Of a stretch of DNA of 34,243 bases, positions 7,740-16,544 are shown piece by piece; position 1 is the first letter of the stretch; each line of letters begins with the position of its first letter. The DNA is from an uncultured Aureimonas sp. (GTDB taxonomy: Bacteria; Pseudomonadota; Alphaproteobacteria; Rhizobiales; Rhizobiaceae): NCBI RefSeq assembly GCF_913775355.1, contig NZ_CAJYIU010000087.1, forward strand, positions 1-34,243. Direction: 5' to 3'. Below the pieces are notes generated by a model. That model was not told the DNA's origin. It ran no database searches and saw nothing but the letters and a program-made list of their open reading frames with translations. A program made the translations under genes and the position numbers.

Positions 7740-9680
7740 ATGGAGCCGATGGCCGAGGACCCCCATCCCCAGACCGCCGCGACGCCCTACCGGGTCCTCG
7801 CGCGCAAGTACCGTCCCCGTTCCTTCGACGACCTGATCGGCCAGGAGCCGATGGTGCGCACGCTCACCAACGCCTTCGAGGCCGGCCGCATCGCGCAGGC
7901 CTGGATGCTGACGGGCGTGCGCGGCGTGGGCAAGACCACGACCGCGCGTATCCTGGCGCGGGCCTTGAACTACGAGACCGACACGATCCACCAGCCGACG
8001 ATCCACATGATCGAGCCCGGCGTCCACGATCAGGCGATCATGGAGGGGCGGCATGTCGACGTCGTCGAGATGGACGCCGCCTCGCACACCGGCATCGACG
8101 ACATCCGCGAGATTATCGCGCAGGTGCGCTACCGCCCGGTCTCGGCACGCTACAAGGTCTACATCATCGACGAGGTCCACATGCTCTCGACGCAGGCCTT
8201 CAACGGCCTGCTGAAGACGCTGGAGGAACCGCCCGAGCACGTGAAATTCGTGTTCGCGACCACCGAAATTCGGAAGGTTCCGATCACGGTCCTGTCGCGC
8301 TGCCAGCGCTTCGACCTGCGCCGCGTCGATCCCTCATTGATGATCGCGCATCTGCGCCGTGTGCTCGGTGCGGAGCATGTCGAGGCCGATGACGACGCGC
8401 TGCGCCTCCTCGCCCCCGCTTCCGAGGGCTCGGTGCGCGACGCGCTGTCGCTGACCGACCAGGCGATCGCCCACGGCGCGGGCCATGTCGACGCCGGCAC
8501 GGTGCGCGACATGCTGGGGCTCGCCGACCGGGCGCGCATCGTCACCCTGTTCGAGCTTCTGATGCGCGGCGACGGGGCGGGCGCGCTGCGCGAGTTCGCC
8601 GGGCAGTACGATTTCGGCGCCGATCCGCTGGTGGTGCTGACGGACCTCGCCGACTTCACCCACCTCGTGACCTCGCTGCGTTTCGTGCCGGAGACGGCGG
8701 GCGACGCGTCGCTCTCGCCAGTCGAGGTCGAGCGCGGGCGCGAGTTCGCCGAGCGCCTGTCGGTGAAGACGCTGTCGGAAGTCTGGCAGATGCTCCTGAA
8801 GGCGATCGAGGAAACGCGCGCCGCCGCCTCGCCCCGGCAGGCCGCCGAGATGGCGCTGATCCGCATCGCCTACGCCGCGACGATGCCCTCGCCGGAAGAC
8901 CTCGCGCGTCTCCTCGCCGGGGCGGGCGGGCTCCCCTCGGCGCCGCCGCCGAACGGATCGGCGATGTCCTCGCGCGGCGATGCGCCCTCCAGCGCGGCCC
9001 CTTCGCCGCCGCCGGTCATGGCGTCCGCCGTTCAGGCCGCCGGCGTTCCGCAGCTGCGCTCCTCCGGGCCGTCGCTCGCCGCCCGCATGGTGGCGTCCAG
9101 CCCCCAGCCGATGGCCGCGACCGTCGCGCCCGCGCCTGCGATCGAGGCGGACGCAATGCCCGCATCCTTGCGCGATCTCGAAAAGCTCGCGGGCGAGCGC
9201 CGCGATTCGCGCATGAAGGCCTGGATCCGCCGCTACCTCCGCCTCGTGCGCATGGAGCCGGGCCGCATCGAGATCGAGCTGGCCGGCGGCGCGCCGGTCA
9301 CGCTGTCAGGCGAACTCACCAAGAAGCTCTTCGAGTGGACCGGATTGCGCTGGGTGGTCACGGTCGCCGGCAAGGGCGGCGGTCAGACGCTGGAGGAGGT
9401 CGACGCCGCGCGCCGGGCGCAGCTCATCGCCGAGGCCGAGGCCGATCCCGAGGTCGCCGCGATCCTCGCCGCGCTGCCGGGCGCCAAGGTCCGCGAGGTG
9501 CGCCTGCGCGGCGAACCCGAGCCCGAGGCGGCGGACGACGACGGCCCGCCGCTCGCCGAGGACGACGGACTGCCGGAGCGTATCGACATCGACCCGTCCG
9601 ACCTTGGCTTTGGCGGCGAGGATGACGACATGGGGGAGGGCGTCGCCTTCGATGCCGACGCCGAACTCGACGACGATTGA
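7740..9680 (+). CDS. dnaX: DNA polymerase III subunit gamma/tau (clamp loader)
   Basis: A 646-residue clamp-loader ATPase. The start is ATG 7740 or the in-frame ATG 7749. Homology begins at YRVLARKYRPRSFDDLIGQE. Walker A is GVRGVGKTT (about residues 59-67), the DExx-type Walker B is IIDEVHML (about 142-149), and the Sensor/arginine-finger segment is LSRCQRFDLRR. Between Walker A and MDAASHTGIDDIREI the four zinc-binding cysteines of E. coli DnaX are absent: the region reads LNYETDTIHQPTIHMIEPG. From memory this is normal in Hyphomicrobiales. An Ala/Pro-rich linker (about 395-470) leads to the tau C-terminal region and a very acidic tail. I saw no A-AAA-AAG slippage site, so a short gamma product by frameshifting is not evident. 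It is followed by ybaB and recR in the same direction. Confidence 0.96.
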   Translation: MEPMAEDPHPQTAATPYRVLARKYRPRSFDDLIGQEPMVRTLTNAFEAGRIAQAWMLTGVRGVGKTTTARILARALNYETDTIHQPTIHMIEPGVHDQAIMEGRHVDVVEMDAASHTGIDDIREIIAQVRYRPVSARYKVYIIDEVHMLSTQAFNGLLKTLEEPPEHVKFVFATTEIRKVPITVLSRCQRFDLRRVDPSLMIAHLRRVLGAEHVEADDDALRLLAPASEGSVRDALSLTDQAIAHGAGHVDAGTVRDMLGLADRARIVTLFELLMRGDGAGALREFAGQYDFGADPLVVLTDLADFTHLVTSLRFVPETAGDASLSPVEVERGREFAERLSVKTLSEVWQMLLKAIEETRAAASPRQAAEMALIRIAYAATMPSPEDLARLLAGAGGLPSAPPPNGSAMSSRGDAPSSAAPSPPPVMASAVQAAGVPQLRSSGPSLAARMVASSPQPMAATVAPAPAIEADAMPASLRDLEKLAGERRDSRMKAWIRRYLRLVRMEPGRIEIELAGGAPVTLSGELTKKLFEWTGLRWVVTVAGKGGGQTLEEVDAARRAQLIAEAEADPEVAAILAALPGAKVREVRLRGEPEPEAADDDGPPLAEDDGLPERIDIDPSDLGFGGEDDDMGEGVAFDADAELDDD

Positions 9681-9705
9681 TCGCAACAGCTGAAGGACCG
9701 CGCGC

Positions 9706-10029
9706 ATGAAGGATCTCATGGGCATGATGAAGCAGGCCAAGGCCATGCAGGAGAAGATGCAGGGGCTGCAGGCCGAGATCGCCGAGACGACGGCGAGCGG
9801 CCAGGCGGGCGGCGGCGTCGTGTCCGTGACGCTGAAGGGCACGGGCGAGCTGGTCGCCGTGGAGCTCGATCCCTCGCTTCTGAAGGCCGACGAGAAGGAC
9901 ATTCTGGAAGACCTCCTCGTCGCCGCCCATGCCGATGCCAAGCGCAAGCTCGACGCGGTGATCCAGGACAAGACGCAGGCGCTCACCGCCGGCCTGCCGC
10001 TGCCTCCCGGCATGAAGCTGCCGTTCTAG
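9706..10029 (+). CDS. ybaB: YbaB/EbfC family nucleoid-associated protein
   Basis: A 107-residue small DNA-binding protein of the YbaB/EbfC family. It begins [20 protein letters not shown], the Met/Lys-rich helix typical of the family, and contains the [20 protein letters not shown] beta-sheet core and a C-terminal [12 protein letters not shown] ending common in rhizobial members. GAAGGA lies upstream of the ATG at good spacing. It sits 25 bases after dnaX and about 70 before recR. This dnaX-ybaB-recR order is conserved across many bacteria and links it to replication or recombination, though its precise role is unsettled. Confidence 0.95.
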   Translation: MKDLMGMMKQAKAMQEKMQGLQAEIAETTASGQAGGGVVSVTLKGTGELVAVELDPSLLKADEKDILEDLLVAAHADAKRKLDAVIQDKTQALTAGLPLPPGMKLPF

Positions 10030-10097
10030 ACCTTTCTGTCGTTCCGAACTGCCGGGCGCCCCGCGCCCGGTCCCGCTTGCCCCGAGGCCGCCCTCCC

Positions 10098-10703
10098 ATG
10101 TCCAAGACCATCGCCGGCCCCGAGATCGAGCGGCTGATCCAGCTCCTGTCGAAGCTACCGGGGCTTGGGCCCCGCTCGGCCCGTCGCGCGGCGCTGCATC
10201 TCGTGAAGCGGCGCGAGCAGATCCTGCGCCCCTTGGGCGATGCGATGGCGGAGGCCGCCGAGAAGGTGCGCATCTGCTCGAACTGCGGCAACATCGACAC
10301 CCGCGACCCCTGCACGATCTGCTGCGATCCGGCCCGTGACCAGACGACGGTGATCGTGGTGGAGGACGTGTCCGACCTCTGGGCGCTGGAGCGGGCGAAG
10401 GCGCTGAACGCCGCCTATCACGTCCTTGGCGGCGTCCTGTCGCCGCTGGAGGGCGTCGGTCCCGACGACCTCACGATCCGCCGCCTCGTCGAGCGCGTGG
10501 CGGAGGGCACGATCCGCGAACTCGTGATCGCCGTGAACGCGACGGTCGAGGGACAGACGACGGCCCATTACATCATCGACCAGCTCGCCGACTTCGACGT
10601 CTCGGTCACGCGCCTCGCCCACGGCGTGCCGGTCGGCGGCGAGCTCGACTATCTCGACGAGGGCACCTTGTCGGCCGCCATGCGCTCGCGCACGAAGATC
10701 TGA
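10098..10703 (+). CDS. recR: Recombination mediator protein RecR
   Basis: A 201-residue RecR, which with RecO (and RecF) loads RecA onto SSB-coated gapped DNA. ATG 10098 is chosen because homology begins right after it ([20 protein letters not shown]). In order: a helix-hairpin-helix with [16 protein letters not shown] (residues 20-35), a four-Cys zinc finger (C60, C63, C72, C75), a Toprim domain beginning [14 protein letters not shown], and the C-terminal Walker-B-like segment ending [19 protein letters not shown]. Length is the family norm. It is the last gene of the dnaX-ybaB-recR run. Confidence 0.96.
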   Translation: MSKTIAGPEIERLIQLLSKLPGLGPRSARRAALHLVKRREQILRPLGDAMAEAAEKVRICSNCGNIDTRDPCTICCDPARDQTTVIVVEDVSDLWALERAKALNAAYHVLGGVLSPLEGVGPDDLTIRRLVERVAEGTIRELVIAVNATVEGQTTAHYIIDQLADFDVSVTRLAHGVPVGGELDYLDEGTLSAAMRSRTKI

Positions 10704-10780
10704 CCGTCCCCGCCACGAGATCGGCGCAAGGTCGCCCTTATAGCCTTCCGGCAGGACGAGATCTGCCGGGGGTGCGGAAG

Positions 10781-12004
10781 ATGAAGACGATCGCGTGGGC
10801 GCTGGCGGCGCTCGTGGCAGGCAGCGGCTTGGCGCAGGCGCAGGATGTGCAGGCCGGCTTCCGCGCGTTTCTCCAGAACGACATCTGGCCGGAGGCACGC
10901 GCCGCCGGCGTCTCGCGCCAGACCTTCGATGCCGCCTTCGACGGCGTGAAGGCCAACACCAAGCTCCCCGACCTCCAGCTTCCCGGCGACAAGACCAAGG
11001 TCGAGGAGGTGAACCGGCAGGCCGAGTTCCAGAGCCCGACGAGCTATTTCGACGAGGCCAAGATGGCCGCGACCGCCGCCAAGGGCCGCGCGATGCTCCA
11101 GCAGTATGCCGGCCCCATCAAGCGGATCGAGGAGAGCTACGGCGTGCCGGGGCCGATCCTTGTCGCCGTCTGGGGACGCGAGTCGGGCTACGGGGCGGCC
11201 AAGATCCCCTACGATGCCTTCGAGGTGCTGGGCACCAAGGCCTATCTCGCGCGCCGCAAGGAAATGTTCCGCGCCGAGCTGATCGCGGCCCTTCGAATCG
11301 TCGAGGACGGGGACCTCACGCCACAGCAGATGAAGTCGTCCTGGGCCGGCGCGCTCGGGCAGCCCCAGTTCATGCCGACGAAGTTCCGAAAGCTTGCGGT
11401 CGACTTCGACGGCGATGGCCGCCGCGACATCTGGAACTCGGTGCCGGACACGCTGGCGTCGATCGCGAACTATCTCCGCCAGTCCGGCTGGCAGCCGGGC
11501 CGCGGCTGGGGCTTCGAGGCCAGCGTCCCCGCGTCCGTTTCCTGCACGCTGGAAGGGCCCGACCAGGGACGCCCGATCGCCGACTTCGCCAAGGCGGGCG
11601 TGACCCGCGCTTCCGGCCGCGCCTTTCCGGCTGGCGAGATGCGAGCCACCGGCCATCTCCTGATGCCCGCCGGCCGTTTCGGCCCGGCCTTCATCGCGAC
11701 GCCGAACTTCTACGTCATCAAGGAATACAACAACTCCGACCTCTACGCCCTGTTCATCGGCCATCTCGCCGACCGGATGGGCGGCGCGGGCCCGTTTTCG
11801 GGCGACTGGCGCAAGGTCTCCGGGCTGACGCGCGGCGACGTCGCCCGGCTGCAGGAACGGCTCGTCGCGCGCGGCTACGACGTCGGCCGGCCGGACGGGC
11901 TGGCCGGCTTCAAGACGCGTCGCTCGATCGGCGCGGTCCAGGAAAAGGCGGGCCAGCCCGCGACCTGCTGGCCGACCAAGGAGCTGGCAGCCAGCATCCG
12001 CTGA
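10781..12004 (+). CDS. Lytic murein transglycosylase, MltB-like, with peptidoglycan-binding domain
   Basis: A periplasmic enzyme of about 407 residues that cleaves peptidoglycan glycan strands to 1,6-anhydro products. The N-terminus MKTIAWALAALVAGSGLAQAQ is a Sec signal. An alternative GTG start at 10772, with AGGA 15 bases upstream, would add three residues. The SLT_2/MltB catalytic domain spans about residues 25-325. The catalytic Glu is in VWGRESGYGAAKIPYDAF, and SSWAGALGQPQFMPTKF and VDFDGDGRRDIWN are family hallmarks. The C-terminal 60 residues are a PG_binding_1 domain (LTRGDVARLQERLVARGYDV, then GLAGFKTRRSIGAVQ). No lipobox Cys is present, so this is a soluble type. It ends at a shared terminator with ppa. 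Confidence 0.93.
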   Translation: MKTIAWALAALVAGSGLAQAQDVQAGFRAFLQNDIWPEARAAGVSRQTFDAAFDGVKANTKLPDLQLPGDKTKVEEVNRQAEFQSPTSYFDEAKMAATAAKGRAMLQQYAGPIKRIEESYGVPGPILVAVWGRESGYGAAKIPYDAFEVLGTKAYLARRKEMFRAELIAALRIVEDGDLTPQQMKSSWAGALGQPQFMPTKFRKLAVDFDGDGRRDIWNSVPDTLASIANYLRQSGWQPGRGWGFEASVPASVSCTLEGPDQGRPIADFAKAGVTRASGRAFPAGEMRATGHLLMPAGRFGPAFIATPNFYVIKEYNNSDLYALFIGHLADRMGGAGPFSGDWRKVSGLTRGDVARLQERLVARGYDVGRPDGLAGFKTRRSIGAVQEKAGQPATCWPTKELAASIR

Positions 12005-12015
12005 AGGCGCAAACG

Positions 12016-12043
12016 AAAAAAGGGGCCGTGCGGCCCCCTTTCT
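12016..12043. terminator. Bidirectional terminator between the lytic transglycosylase and ppa
   Basis: AAAAAAGGGGCC, a GTGC loop and GGCCCCCTTTCT form a GC hairpin with A and T runs on its two sides. It sits between two convergent stop codons (12004 and 12069) and can serve both genes. One unpaired C interrupts the right arm. Confidence 0.85.
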
Positions 12044-12068
12044 CGTCATCCTTTTGGTGCGCGACGGC

Positions 12069-12644
12069 TCAGGCGTTTTCCTGGCCGACCGGCGTCGGGT
12101 TCTTCTCCGACTCCTTGGCGTTGTCGTAGCGCTCGACCGCCTCGCGGATCATCTGCTTGGCCTCGGCCGAACCCGCCCAGCCGCCGATTTTCACCCACTT
12201 GCCGGGTTCCAGATCCTTGTAGTGCTCGAAGAAGTGCTCGATCTGCTTCAGCGTGATCTCCGGCAGGTCGGTGTGCTCGAAGACCTTGGTGTAGCGCTGC
12301 GTCAGCTCGGGCGAGGGGACCGCAATCACCTTCTCGTCGAGGCCCTTGTTGTCCTCCATCTTGAGGACGCCGATCGGGCGGCAGTTGATCACGCAGCCGG
12401 GGAAGAGCGGGCGGGTCGAGCAGACGAGCACGTCGATCGGGTCGCCGTCGTCCGAGAGCGTGTGCGGCACGAAGCCGTAGTTCCCGGGATAGGTCATCGG
12501 CGTGTAGAGGAAGCGGTCGACGAAGAGCGCGCCCGAGTCCTTGTCCATCTCGTACTTGATCGGATGACCGCCGACCGGCACCTCGATGATGACGTTGATG
12601 TCCTCGGGCGGGTTCTTGCCGCGAGCGATGGCGTCGATGCGCAT
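12069..12644 (-). CDS. ppa: Inorganic pyrophosphatase (family I, soluble)
   Basis: A 191-residue cytoplasmic enzyme that hydrolyses pyrophosphate to phosphate and so drives biosynthetic reactions. ATG 12644 is chosen because GGAG lies about nine bases upstream and homology begins at once ([20 protein letters not shown]). Family I features are [38 protein letters not shown] and the metal-binding signature [10 protein letters not shown], followed by [20 protein letters not shown]. The C-terminus ([19 protein letters not shown]) is about 12-15 residues longer than typical E. coli-type enzymes. It is convergent with the transglycosylase gene. Confidence 0.97.
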   Translation of the reverse strand: MRIDAIARGKNPPEDINVIIEVPVGGHPIKYEMDKDSGALFVDRFLYTPMTYPGNYGFVPHTLSDDGDPIDVLVCSTRPLFPGCVINCRPIGVLKMEDNKGLDEKVIAVPSPELTQRYTKVFEHTDLPEITLKQIEHFFEHYKDLEPGKWVKIGGWAGSAEAKQMIREAVERYDNAKESEKNPTPVGQENA

Positions 12645-12748
12645 GGGGATCTCCGAGTTGAACTCGGCGGTTCCTAGCCAATCGTCGCGCGAGAGGCAAT
12701 CGAGGTCGGATGGAAGGGTGAACGCCGCCGTCCAGCGTTCGGGGCGCC

Positions 12749-13255
12749 TTACATGAAGCAGTAGGCGACCTTGTGGAGGGCGACTCCTTCGAACGTCTCC
12801 GAACCCGTCGCCACGTCGACGCCGCCGGACGCCTCGTAGAAGCGCACCGCGTTCTCGTTGTCGGCGAGCGACCAGACCGCGACGCCCTTCAGACCGCGGG
12901 CGCGCAACAGCGTGCGGCAGGCGTCGAACAGGCGGCGGCCGAAACCGACCCCCTGGAACTCCGGCTTGAGGTAGATCTCGTACACCTCGCCGTCGACGCT
13001 GAGCCCGCGGGTGCGGTTGCGCCCGACCGTGGCATAGCCGACGATCTCGCCGCCGTATTCCATGACGAGGATCGTCGCCCGGTTGGCGATCGCCCGCGAC
13101 CACCAGTCCGGCCCCCGTCGTTCCACCATGGCGGACAGCGCCCGGTGCGGGATCAGCCCCCGGTAGGCCGCCGTCCAGGCGGCGGCGTGGACGACCGACA
13201 GCGCGCCGGCGTCGGCGGCCTCGGCAAGTCGGACATCTGCGGCGATCGTCTTCAT
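12749..13255 (-). CDS. GNAT family N-acetyltransferase
   Basis: A 168-residue acyltransferase of the Gcn5-related family. It shows an N-terminal strand-helix ([20 protein letters not shown]), a central beta-sheet ([18 protein letters not shown]), the acetyl-CoA binding motif A ([18 protein letters not shown], fitting Q-x-x-G-x-G/A), and motif B ([16 protein letters not shown]). The substrate cannot be deduced; the same pattern is used for proteins, amines and antibiotics. It lies about 105 bases upstream of ppa on the same strand, with no clear terminator in between. Confidence 0.92.
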   Translation of the reverse strand: MKTIAADVRLAEAADAGALSVVHAAAWTAAYRGLIPHRALSAMVERRGPDWWSRAIANRATILVMEYGGEIVGYATVGRNRTRGLSVDGEVYEIYLKPEFQGVGFGRRLFDACRTLLRARGLKGVAVWSLADNENAVRFYEASGGVDVATGSETFEGVALHKVAYCFM

Positions 13256-13412
13256 ATCGCGTTAACTATGAACGCTGCGGGACGATCCATCGAACGCGAC
13301 GAAAATGTGGACCGGATGTGTCGAAGCCATGCCATGCGGCGCGTCGTAACCCGGCGAGGCGGACCCCCTCAATGCCCGCCCGCGATTTCGAGGGCGCCAT
13401 GCACAGGCGGGA
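13256..13412. other. Intergenic region upstream of the GNAT gene
   Basis: 157 bases between two minus-strand genes. It presumably contains the GNAT promoter. The only AT-rich spot is next to the GNAT start (around 13256-13270). I see no gene, repeat or clear terminator. Confidence 0.4.
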
Positions 13413-13796
13413 TCAGCCCCGCCCGAGGACGCCGAGCGCCAGCGCCTTCTGGATGCCGGCCAGATTGGTGCCGCGCGACAGGTTCTGCAGAAAGGGCTGC
13501 GGCTGGCCGGACACCCATATGCGCAGTTCGGCATCGGTGTCGAAGGAGCCGGCCGTCTCGACCGAGAACATCGTGATCGCGCGATAGGGGATGGAGTGAT
13601 AGGCGCGCTTGCGGCCCGTCATCCCCTGCTTGTCGACGAGGATGATGCGGCGGTCGGTGAAGACCATCTGGTCGCGCAGGATCTGGAAGGCGACCTCGAT
13701 CGTCTCGTCGGGCAGGAGCACGGGGTCGAGTTCGCGTGCCAGCGCCCCAACGTCGAGGTCGCTGGCAAGGCCGAGCAGTCCGGACAACAGTCCCAT
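13413..13796 (-). CDS. PH-domain (bPH) protein, YvbH-like
   Basis: A 127-residue bacterial pleckstrin-homology protein. The core FQILRDQMVFTDRRIILVDK followed by YHSIPYRAITMFSVETAGS and DAELRIWVSG is the typical bacterial PH pattern, in which a 'F T.RRII..D' strand and a 'I.Y..I..fsVETAG' strand are diagnostic. Function is unknown; such proteins assemble into rings in some bacteria. AAGGAG overlaps the stop of the upstream alcohol dehydrogenase gene (gap 12 bases), so the two are likely co-translated. No signal peptide or membrane span is present. Confidence 0.88.
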   Translation of the reverse strand: MGLLSGLLGLASDLDVGALARELDPVLLPDETIEVAFQILRDQMVFTDRRIILVDKQGMTGRKRAYHSIPYRAITMFSVETAGSFDTDAELRIWVSGQPQPFLQNLSRGTNLAGIQKALALGVLGRG

Positions 13797-13808
13797 CGTC
13801 GAGCTCCT

Positions 13809-14828
13809 TCAGGTGCCGGCCGGCCAGCCGGCGATCACGGTCTTGCCGAGCGTGCGCCCGGTCTCGACGAGGCGATGCGCCTCGCGAACCGTCTCCGCCG
13901 TGATCGGCCGCAGGGTGCGCGTGCGCGTCGTGCGGATGCGTCCGGCGTCGACGAGGCGCGAGACCTCGGCGAGAAGGCGGTGCTGCTCGATCATGTCGGC
14001 GGTCTGGAACACCGGCCGCGTGAACATGTATTCGAAATGCAGCGAAACGGATTTGGTGCGGATCGGCGCGAGGTCGATATCGGCGCTGTCGATCACGCAG
14101 AGATGGCCGAAGGGCCGGATCATCCGCCCGATGTCGGCCATGTGGTGGGGCGTCTGGGTGACGCCGAAGACGTAGTCGACCGGCCCGAGGCCGAGCGCCT
14201 CGACCTGCGGCGCCATCGGCTGCGCATGGTCGACGACGTGGTGGCAGCCGTGGTCGATCGCGAACGCCCGCGTCTCCTCGCGCGAGGCGGTGCCGACCAC
14301 CGTCAGGCCGGTCAACTCGCGGGCAAGCTGCGTGGCGATCGATCCGACGCCGCCCGCAGCACCGATGACCAGGAGCGTGCCCTTCTCGCTAAGGTCGGGC
14401 TGGATGCGGAAGCGGTCGAACAGCGTCTCCCAGGCCGTGATCGCGGTCAGCGGCAGGGCGGCGGCATCCGCGAAGTCGAGGCTCGCCGGCTTGCGCGCGA
14501 CCAGCCGCTCGTCGACCAGCTGGTACTCCTGGTTGGAGCCCGGACGATCTACGGCACCGGCATAGAACACCGCATCGCCCGGCCGGAACAGCGTGGCGTC
14601 CTCGCCCGCCGCCTCGACGGTCCCGGCCGCGTCGAAGCCGAGAATGCGCGGCAGGCGCGATGCGTCCGCCACCGGGCCGCGCTGCTTGGTGTCCACCGGA
14701 TTGATCGAGACCGCCTCGACCCGCACCAGCAGGTCACGCCCGGCGGGCTGGGGGCGGCGCAGGTCGAGGTCGACGAGATGATCGACCGATCTGTCGGGAG
14801 GCGACGCCGCGTATCCCACCGCTCTCAT
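13809..14828 (-). CDS. Zinc-type alcohol dehydrogenase / quinone oxidoreductase family protein
   Basis: A 339-residue medium-chain dehydrogenase/reductase, most like the adh_fam_1 quinone-oxidoreductase-like branch. The N-terminal GroES-like domain has LLVRVEAVSINPVDTKQR and ILGFDAAGTVEAAGEDATLF. The Rossmann NAD(P)H site is LLVIGAAGGVGSIATQLAR (G-x-G-x-x-G pattern). The Cys/His zinc ligands of true alcohol dehydrogenases are not conserved, so it is probably a zinc-free NADPH-dependent reductase of quinones or enones. The start is strongly supported by GGAGGTGATCC directly before the ATG, nearly a full anti-Shine-Dalgarno match. It is translationally close to the PH-domain gene. Confidence 0.92.
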   Translation of the reverse strand: MRAVGYAASPPDRSVDHLVDLDLRRPQPAGRDLLVRVEAVSINPVDTKQRGPVADASRLPRILGFDAAGTVEAAGEDATLFRPGDAVFYAGAVDRPGSNQEYQLVDERLVARKPASLDFADAAALPLTAITAWETLFDRFRIQPDLSEKGTLLVIGAAGGVGSIATQLARELTGLTVVGTASREETRAFAIDHGCHHVVDHAQPMAPQVEALGLGPVDYVFGVTQTPHHMADIGRMIRPFGHLCVIDSADIDLAPIRTKSVSLHFEYMFTRPVFQTADMIEQHRLLAEVSRLVDAGRIRTTRTRTLRPITAETVREAHRLVETGRTLGKTVIAGWPAGT

Positions 14829-14992
14829 GGATCACCTCCGCCCCGTTGTGCCCGCCTGACCTATGGCGCCGGCCGGCGGCATCAAGATCGCGAGAGACCG
14901 GCCTTCAGGGCGCCCGCGCCCTATCTCCTCTCGTGTTGACGGTGGGGACCGTCTGCCGCACAGGCTGCGGACGATCGTAAGCAGGAGGGACG

Positions 14993-16432
14993 ATGTCTGA
15001 TTTCACAAGGGAGGCGCGCGGTTCGGCCGCCGACCTCTTCCCGACCGGCGTGCTCGGCCGTCCCGAGGTGCGCGAGCTGCCGCCCGCACCCGCCAACACC
15101 GCCAAGCTCATCGGCCCCGGCATCGTGGCCGCCGGCGTCGGCCTGTCGTCGGGCGAGTTCATCCTCTATCCCTATATCGCCAGCCAGGTCGGCATGGCCT
15201 TCGTCTGGGCGGCACTCGTCGGCGTCATGACGCAGTTCTTTCTGAACATGGAGATCGAGCGCTACACGCTGGCGACAGGCGAGACGGTGCTGACCGGCTT
15301 CAGCCGTTTCTGGCGGCACTGGGGGCTCGTGTTCGCCCTGATGACGTGTTTCGCCAACCTCTGGCCGGGCTGGGCGACGAGTTCGGCGACCATGCTGTCC
15401 TACATCGTTGGCGGCGAGCCGCGCTGGATCGCGATCGGCATGCTCCTCGTGATCGGTCTCATCCTGACGCTCGCCCCGGTCGTCTACGTCATGCTGGAGC
15501 GGCTGCAGATGGTGAAGGTCGCCGCGGTCGGCATCCTGATCCTGATCGCCGCCTTCTTCGTCATCACCGCGGAGGACTGGGCGGCACTGCCTCAGATCGT
15601 GACCACCGCGAAGATCCCGACCGAACTCGGCTTCGCGCTTCTTCTGGGCGCGCTGGCCTTCGCGGGCGCCGGCGGCGGGCAGAACCTCTGCCAGTCCAAC
15701 TGGATCCGCGACAAGGGCTTCGGCATGGGCAAATACGTGCCGCGCATCATGAGCCCGGTCACCGGCGAGCCGGAGGCCGCGCCGTCCACCGGTTTCGTCT
15801 TCGAGCCGACGCCGGAGAACATGGCGCGCTGGCACCGCTGGTGGGGCTTTGCCAATGTCGAGCAGCTCGTCACCTTCGTGCTGATCACCTTCATCACGAT
15901 CACCTTCACCTCGCTTCTCGCCTACGCCACGGTCTACGGGCAGGACGGGCTCCCCAACTCGGTGGCCTTCGTGCAGAGCGAGGGTCTCGTGCTGGCCGAC
16001 AAGGTCGGCGGCTGGTTCGGCGCGCTGTTCTGGTTCATCGGCGCCTTCTCGCTGTTCGGCGCGGCGACCGGCATCGTCGACTACACGGCGCGCCTGTCCG
16101 CCGACGTGCTGCGCACGACCTACGTGCGGGGCGCGAACGAGAGCCGTCTCTATTTCTGGATCGTGTGGGGGCTCGTCGCGATCGGCATCGCGGTGCTGCT
16201 CTTCGGCCTGACGCAGCCGCTGGTGCTGCTCGTCATCTCGGCCTGCACGGGCGGTCTGATGATGTTCATCTACTCGGGCCTCCTCATCCTCCTCAACCGG
16301 AGGCTTCTGGTGCCCGAGCTTCGTCCCGGCGTCGGCCGCATCGCAGCGCTCGCCTGGGGCTTTCTCCTGTTCGGCTTCCTGTCGATCCTGACGCTCGGCC
16401 AGCAGATCCCCAAGCTCTGGGGCGCCGGCTGA
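14993..16432 (+). CDS. Nramp-related membrane transporter lacking canonical metal-binding motifs
   Basis: A 479-residue polytopic membrane protein with about 11 hydrophobic segments. The first, GPGIVAAGVGLSSGEFILYP, aligns with Nramp TM1, but the metal-binding DPGN is replaced by SSGE. The TM6 region GALAFAGAGGGQNLCQSNWI lacks the MPH motif. A long loop (about residues 240-290) contains GFGMGKYVPRIMSPVTGEPE. The protein therefore belongs to the divergent Nramp-related group; the transported ion is unknown and may not be Mn2+ or Fe2+. GGAGGG lies just before the ATG. It is divergent from the alcohol dehydrogenase gene across about 164 bases containing a small CCGCA / TGCGG hairpin. Later hydrophobic segments look typical of LeuT-fold carriers. 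Confidence 0.85.
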   Translation: MSDFTREARGSAADLFPTGVLGRPEVRELPPAPANTAKLIGPGIVAAGVGLSSGEFILYPYIASQVGMAFVWAALVGVMTQFFLNMEIERYTLATGETVLTGFSRFWRHWGLVFALMTCFANLWPGWATSSATMLSYIVGGEPRWIAIGMLLVIGLILTLAPVVYVMLERLQMVKVAAVGILILIAAFFVITAEDWAALPQIVTTAKIPTELGFALLLGALAFAGAGGGQNLCQSNWIRDKGFGMGKYVPRIMSPVTGEPEAAPSTGFVFEPTPENMARWHRWWGFANVEQLVTFVLITFITITFTSLLAYATVYGQDGLPNSVAFVQSEGLVLADKVGGWFGALFWFIGAFSLFGAATGIVDYTARLSADVLRTTYVRGANESRLYFWIVWGLVAIGIAVLLFGLTQPLVLLVISACTGGLMMFIYSGLLILLNRRLLVPELRPGVGRIAALAWGFLLFGFLSILTLGQQIPKLWGAG

Positions 16433-16438
16433 GACGAC

Positions 16439-16470
16439 AAAAGGGCGGCGCCGGTCTCGGCTCCGCCCTT
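16439..16470. terminator. Hairpin terminator between the Nramp-related gene and the small unknown gene
   Basis: AAGGGCGG and CCGCCCTT arms with a nested GCCG/CGGC inner stem form a strong hairpin just after the transporter stop. The T tract is better on the minus strand (TTTTG), so it may also end the convergent small gene. Confidence 0.75.
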
Positions 16471-16544
16471 CCAGCTGGCCGCTGGCGCCCGGGCGCCGCG
16501 GGTTCTTCGTCAGCTTTCCTTCGAACCGCCCGCAGGCCGTGAGA

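Noticed and set aside
8940-9200. Programmed frameshift site in dnaX giving a gamma subunit
   Set aside because: I looked for an A-AAA-AAG type heptamer with a following hairpin and saw none in the linker region.
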